Below are positions 61,634 to 64,000 of a stretch of 64,000 bases of DNA, piece after piece. The stretch's first letter is position 1. Every line of letters starts with the position of its first letter. This stretch comes from Brugia malayi (taxonomy: Eukaryota > Nematoda > Chromadorea > Rhabditida > Onchocercidae). The notes under the pieces were generated by a model. The model had not been told where the DNA came from and searched no databases. It worked only from the letters and a program-made list of their open reading frames with translations. Where the stretch lies: the NCBI RefSeq assembly GCF_000002995.4, contig NW_025062478.1, forward strand, positions 4,874,001 to 4,938,000, given 5' to 3'. A program made the translations under genes and the position numbers.

Positions 61634-64000
61634 TAGCATTATATCAGTCATTTTTAGTCTCTGCTCTCATTGATTCACTTGAAATGAACCAAATATATTC
61701 CCGGTAGATTTGAGTTTTGAGCATTCTCATGTCTACAATTATTAGGATGTGAATTTTTTTATTCTTCATTTTTAGATGCTCAAACTTATGGTTCTCTTTT
61801 TTTTGATTCTTAAGACACATTAAAGATTAGTGATTGTTGTTGACTGAAATTTTATTTCCTTTCAAATTGTCTTTGTTTACGCCATGAAATCAGTAGAGCG
61901 AGCAAATTGGCGGCTATTTTGCATATTTATATATTCCTTCTCTCGTCAAATTCGACTGCACAATTCATCACGGTGACATTTGAGCGTTATTTAATCTTAT
62001 GTCATTCACGAATCAGTCTAATCAACGAATAGATTGAACAAAACGGTTTGATATTGTCTTGAGAGGTTATCAGTGAAACAGTCCTACTGCCTCACTTTTC
62101 AGTACTATTTGTTTAGAAAAGATTTATGTATAGGGATTAGAATTCATCTTCACTTTCCTCCCAAATTTTATCAGTGCAAATGTTTCAATTAAAGGATTAG
62201 CCGTGATTTCCATTTGTTTTATCTTCAAATCATGCTTAATTTGTTTTCAGTATAGTTCAGGTCTCTGTTTTAAATACACTGATTGAAGAGAAGAAGCTAA
62301 GTGTGACTTCACAATCATTTCTTTTCATTATTTGGGAGTGATTCCTCAGTTTCTAGACGATGCATATTTCATAAAATATGTCTAAATGCATGAATTTTCA
62401 ACTTGTCGCTTACTGTGTCATGCATTGAGGCACTTTTCATGCGTGCATGCATGAATTAATACGATAGCTTCGCTAATGCAATACATTATGTAACGTGTTA
62501 TAAAGTCATTTCGTATAGTTGTATTGAAGCGTTAAAGTTTTGCCTCAAAAAATTGTTTTCTTTGCTCCATTGAATGTTTTGCGGTTGAGCGTGTCGTTTG
62601 CGTTTTTCCTGGAAAAATTCCTAAGTTAAAAAATTTTTTTGTTTTTTCAGGAAATGTTCACATGCCACAACAAATTTTTGGTTTGTTATTCGTGGACAAA
62701 TCAAACAATAGAGAGAAAGGAAACGAAAAAAAGAAAACAATGATTTCAGATTTTTTCTTTTTTCTTGTTTTTGACAGGAAGACGGAAAGTAAGAAGCTGA
62801 AAAACATTGTATGTTAGGGAGAAACAGAATGCATAAAGTAAGCTTTAAATACGCAAACAGTTTAACACTTTTACCAACCTTTTTGGGCACGATAAATCTA
62901 AGTAATTATTCAATAAAATAGTTCGCTTTCAGTACATCTTGATGAAATAGTGATTAAGGAATGAATGGAGAACAAAAAATATACTTTCTTTAAACTTTAA
63001 TTTAAAATTTTTAATCAGTCATGCATGACTGTTTGGTTCACAGAATTATACCATCTTTACGAAAGATATACTTAATAATGTGTCTATTGTTAGATCCATT
63101 TAACAAAAAACTTCTGGCAATATAATTAACGAAAAAAAAAAAAAAAAACTTCTGGATATTTCAATGTTTAGTTTGAAAATTAATAATAAACTCGCCATCT
63201 TTTCTTGAATTGGTATCCAGATGTAATTCTATCCTAGTTGTAGAGCTTTGAAAATCTGCTCCTATCATGTCCGTTCTTTCTTCAACTATTAAGGCTAATA
63301 AGTTTTTGTTAGGCATCAATGCAAAGCTTTTTCTTTCGTTAATCCATTATTCGTTAAAAAAAAAAAAAACGGCAAATGCATTCATTAACCTTAACGATGG
63401 TTGAAACTGGCAAATATTTGGATCCATTTCTTCTTATTTGTTCATTTGAATTTTTGGATGGATTTGTTGAAGAGGAATAGATTCAATTTCAAAACACTAT
63501 GATCATTTTTCCATTCTTTTTCACTACTTTTTTATTTCTTGTTCTTTCTTTTAATTTTAATTGTATATAGTGAATTGAATTCATTCATTTATATGACAAG
63601 AAAAGAACGTATGCTGTCATCTCATGGCAGATGTTGCATGAATTACTTTTTTTAATCTTCGAAGATGAAAAATTCAAAAATTTTCACCATTTATTGGATT
63701 CGTTCCAGCAGTAACTCCTTCTTATCTCTTTTTTATGTAATCCCAGCTGTTCCTTGTCAATTAGTTTCTTCGAATCAAAATATGAAAAAAGAAAAAAAAA
63801 ATCAAACTGATACGTGTTTCAGTGGTGCGAATGTTTTACGTTATTAAATTGCTGGATCTCACGTATTTGTTATATACCATTCCTTTTTCAGTTTAATTCT
63901 ACTGCTTTACGGGATTTTTTAGGATCGTAAAAGTGATATCAGTTTTCTCTCATTCAACCATTATCCTGCATGTGGTAGGGTATTCATTCAAATTTTTGTG
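61634..64000. other. no supported gene to window end
   Basis: AT-rich with A/T homopolymers (for example near 63133 and 63358) and only chance-length frames. Confidence 0.55.

Overview
The window is AT-rich eukaryotic DNA (roughly 70% A+T by eye). It has frequent poly-T/poly-A runs, many simple-sequence repeats and typical GT...TTTTCAG splice signals. There is no bacterial-style gene packing, no operon, no CRISPR array, no rRNA or tRNA and no recognisable transposon gene. The base composition, the TTTTCAG/TTTGCAG acceptors and candidate introns of about 100-140 bp fit a nematode, possibly filarial. That is inference: no protein here was recognised by homology, and another AT-rich invertebrate cannot be excluded.

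The window is gene-poor or mostly intergenic/intronic. With a stop codon expected about every 12 codons at this composition, 64 kb should give several dozen chance open frames of 60 codons or more, which is about what is present. Long open frames are therefore not evidence of genes by themselves. I looked instead for short exons with a good acceptor, a good donor, matching phase, local GC rise, a signal peptide, or a polyadenylation signal next to the stop. All protein-coding calls are low-confidence exon models and none has a named function.

Layout: 0-8 kb holds a 400-bp GATA-type minisatellite (3.3-3.7 kb), a T10G10 tract and otherwise little. 8.2-8.5 kb has a two-exon model ending next to AATAAA. 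9.7-10.1 kb is a GC-raised island with short tandem repeats. 11.5-13.0 kb has a small secreted-protein model whose signal peptide forms across an intron. 15.4-15.7 kb has a TATA box followed by a GC-rich first-exon candidate. 16-33 kb is largely empty apart from hairpins, a perfect 28-bp duplication and microsatellites. 33.5-36.5 kb is the most exon-like stretch: a two-exon model, several GC-raised open frames on both strands and a diverged 50/60-bp duplication. 39.7-40.8 kb has a signal-peptide open frame followed by two phase-compatible exons and polyadenylation signals. 47.5-47.9 kb encodes a possible 80-residue cysteine-rich protein in two exons. 49.8-50.25 kb is a GC-raised island with two NFI-type dyads. 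54.3, 58.3 and 61.5 kb have single exon candidates. The remainder is microsatellite-studded sequence in which I see no gene.

No pathway or cooperation between genes can be claimed. The most useful leads are the small spliced-protein models, the two GC islands, the exact hairpins and the two intrawindow duplications.
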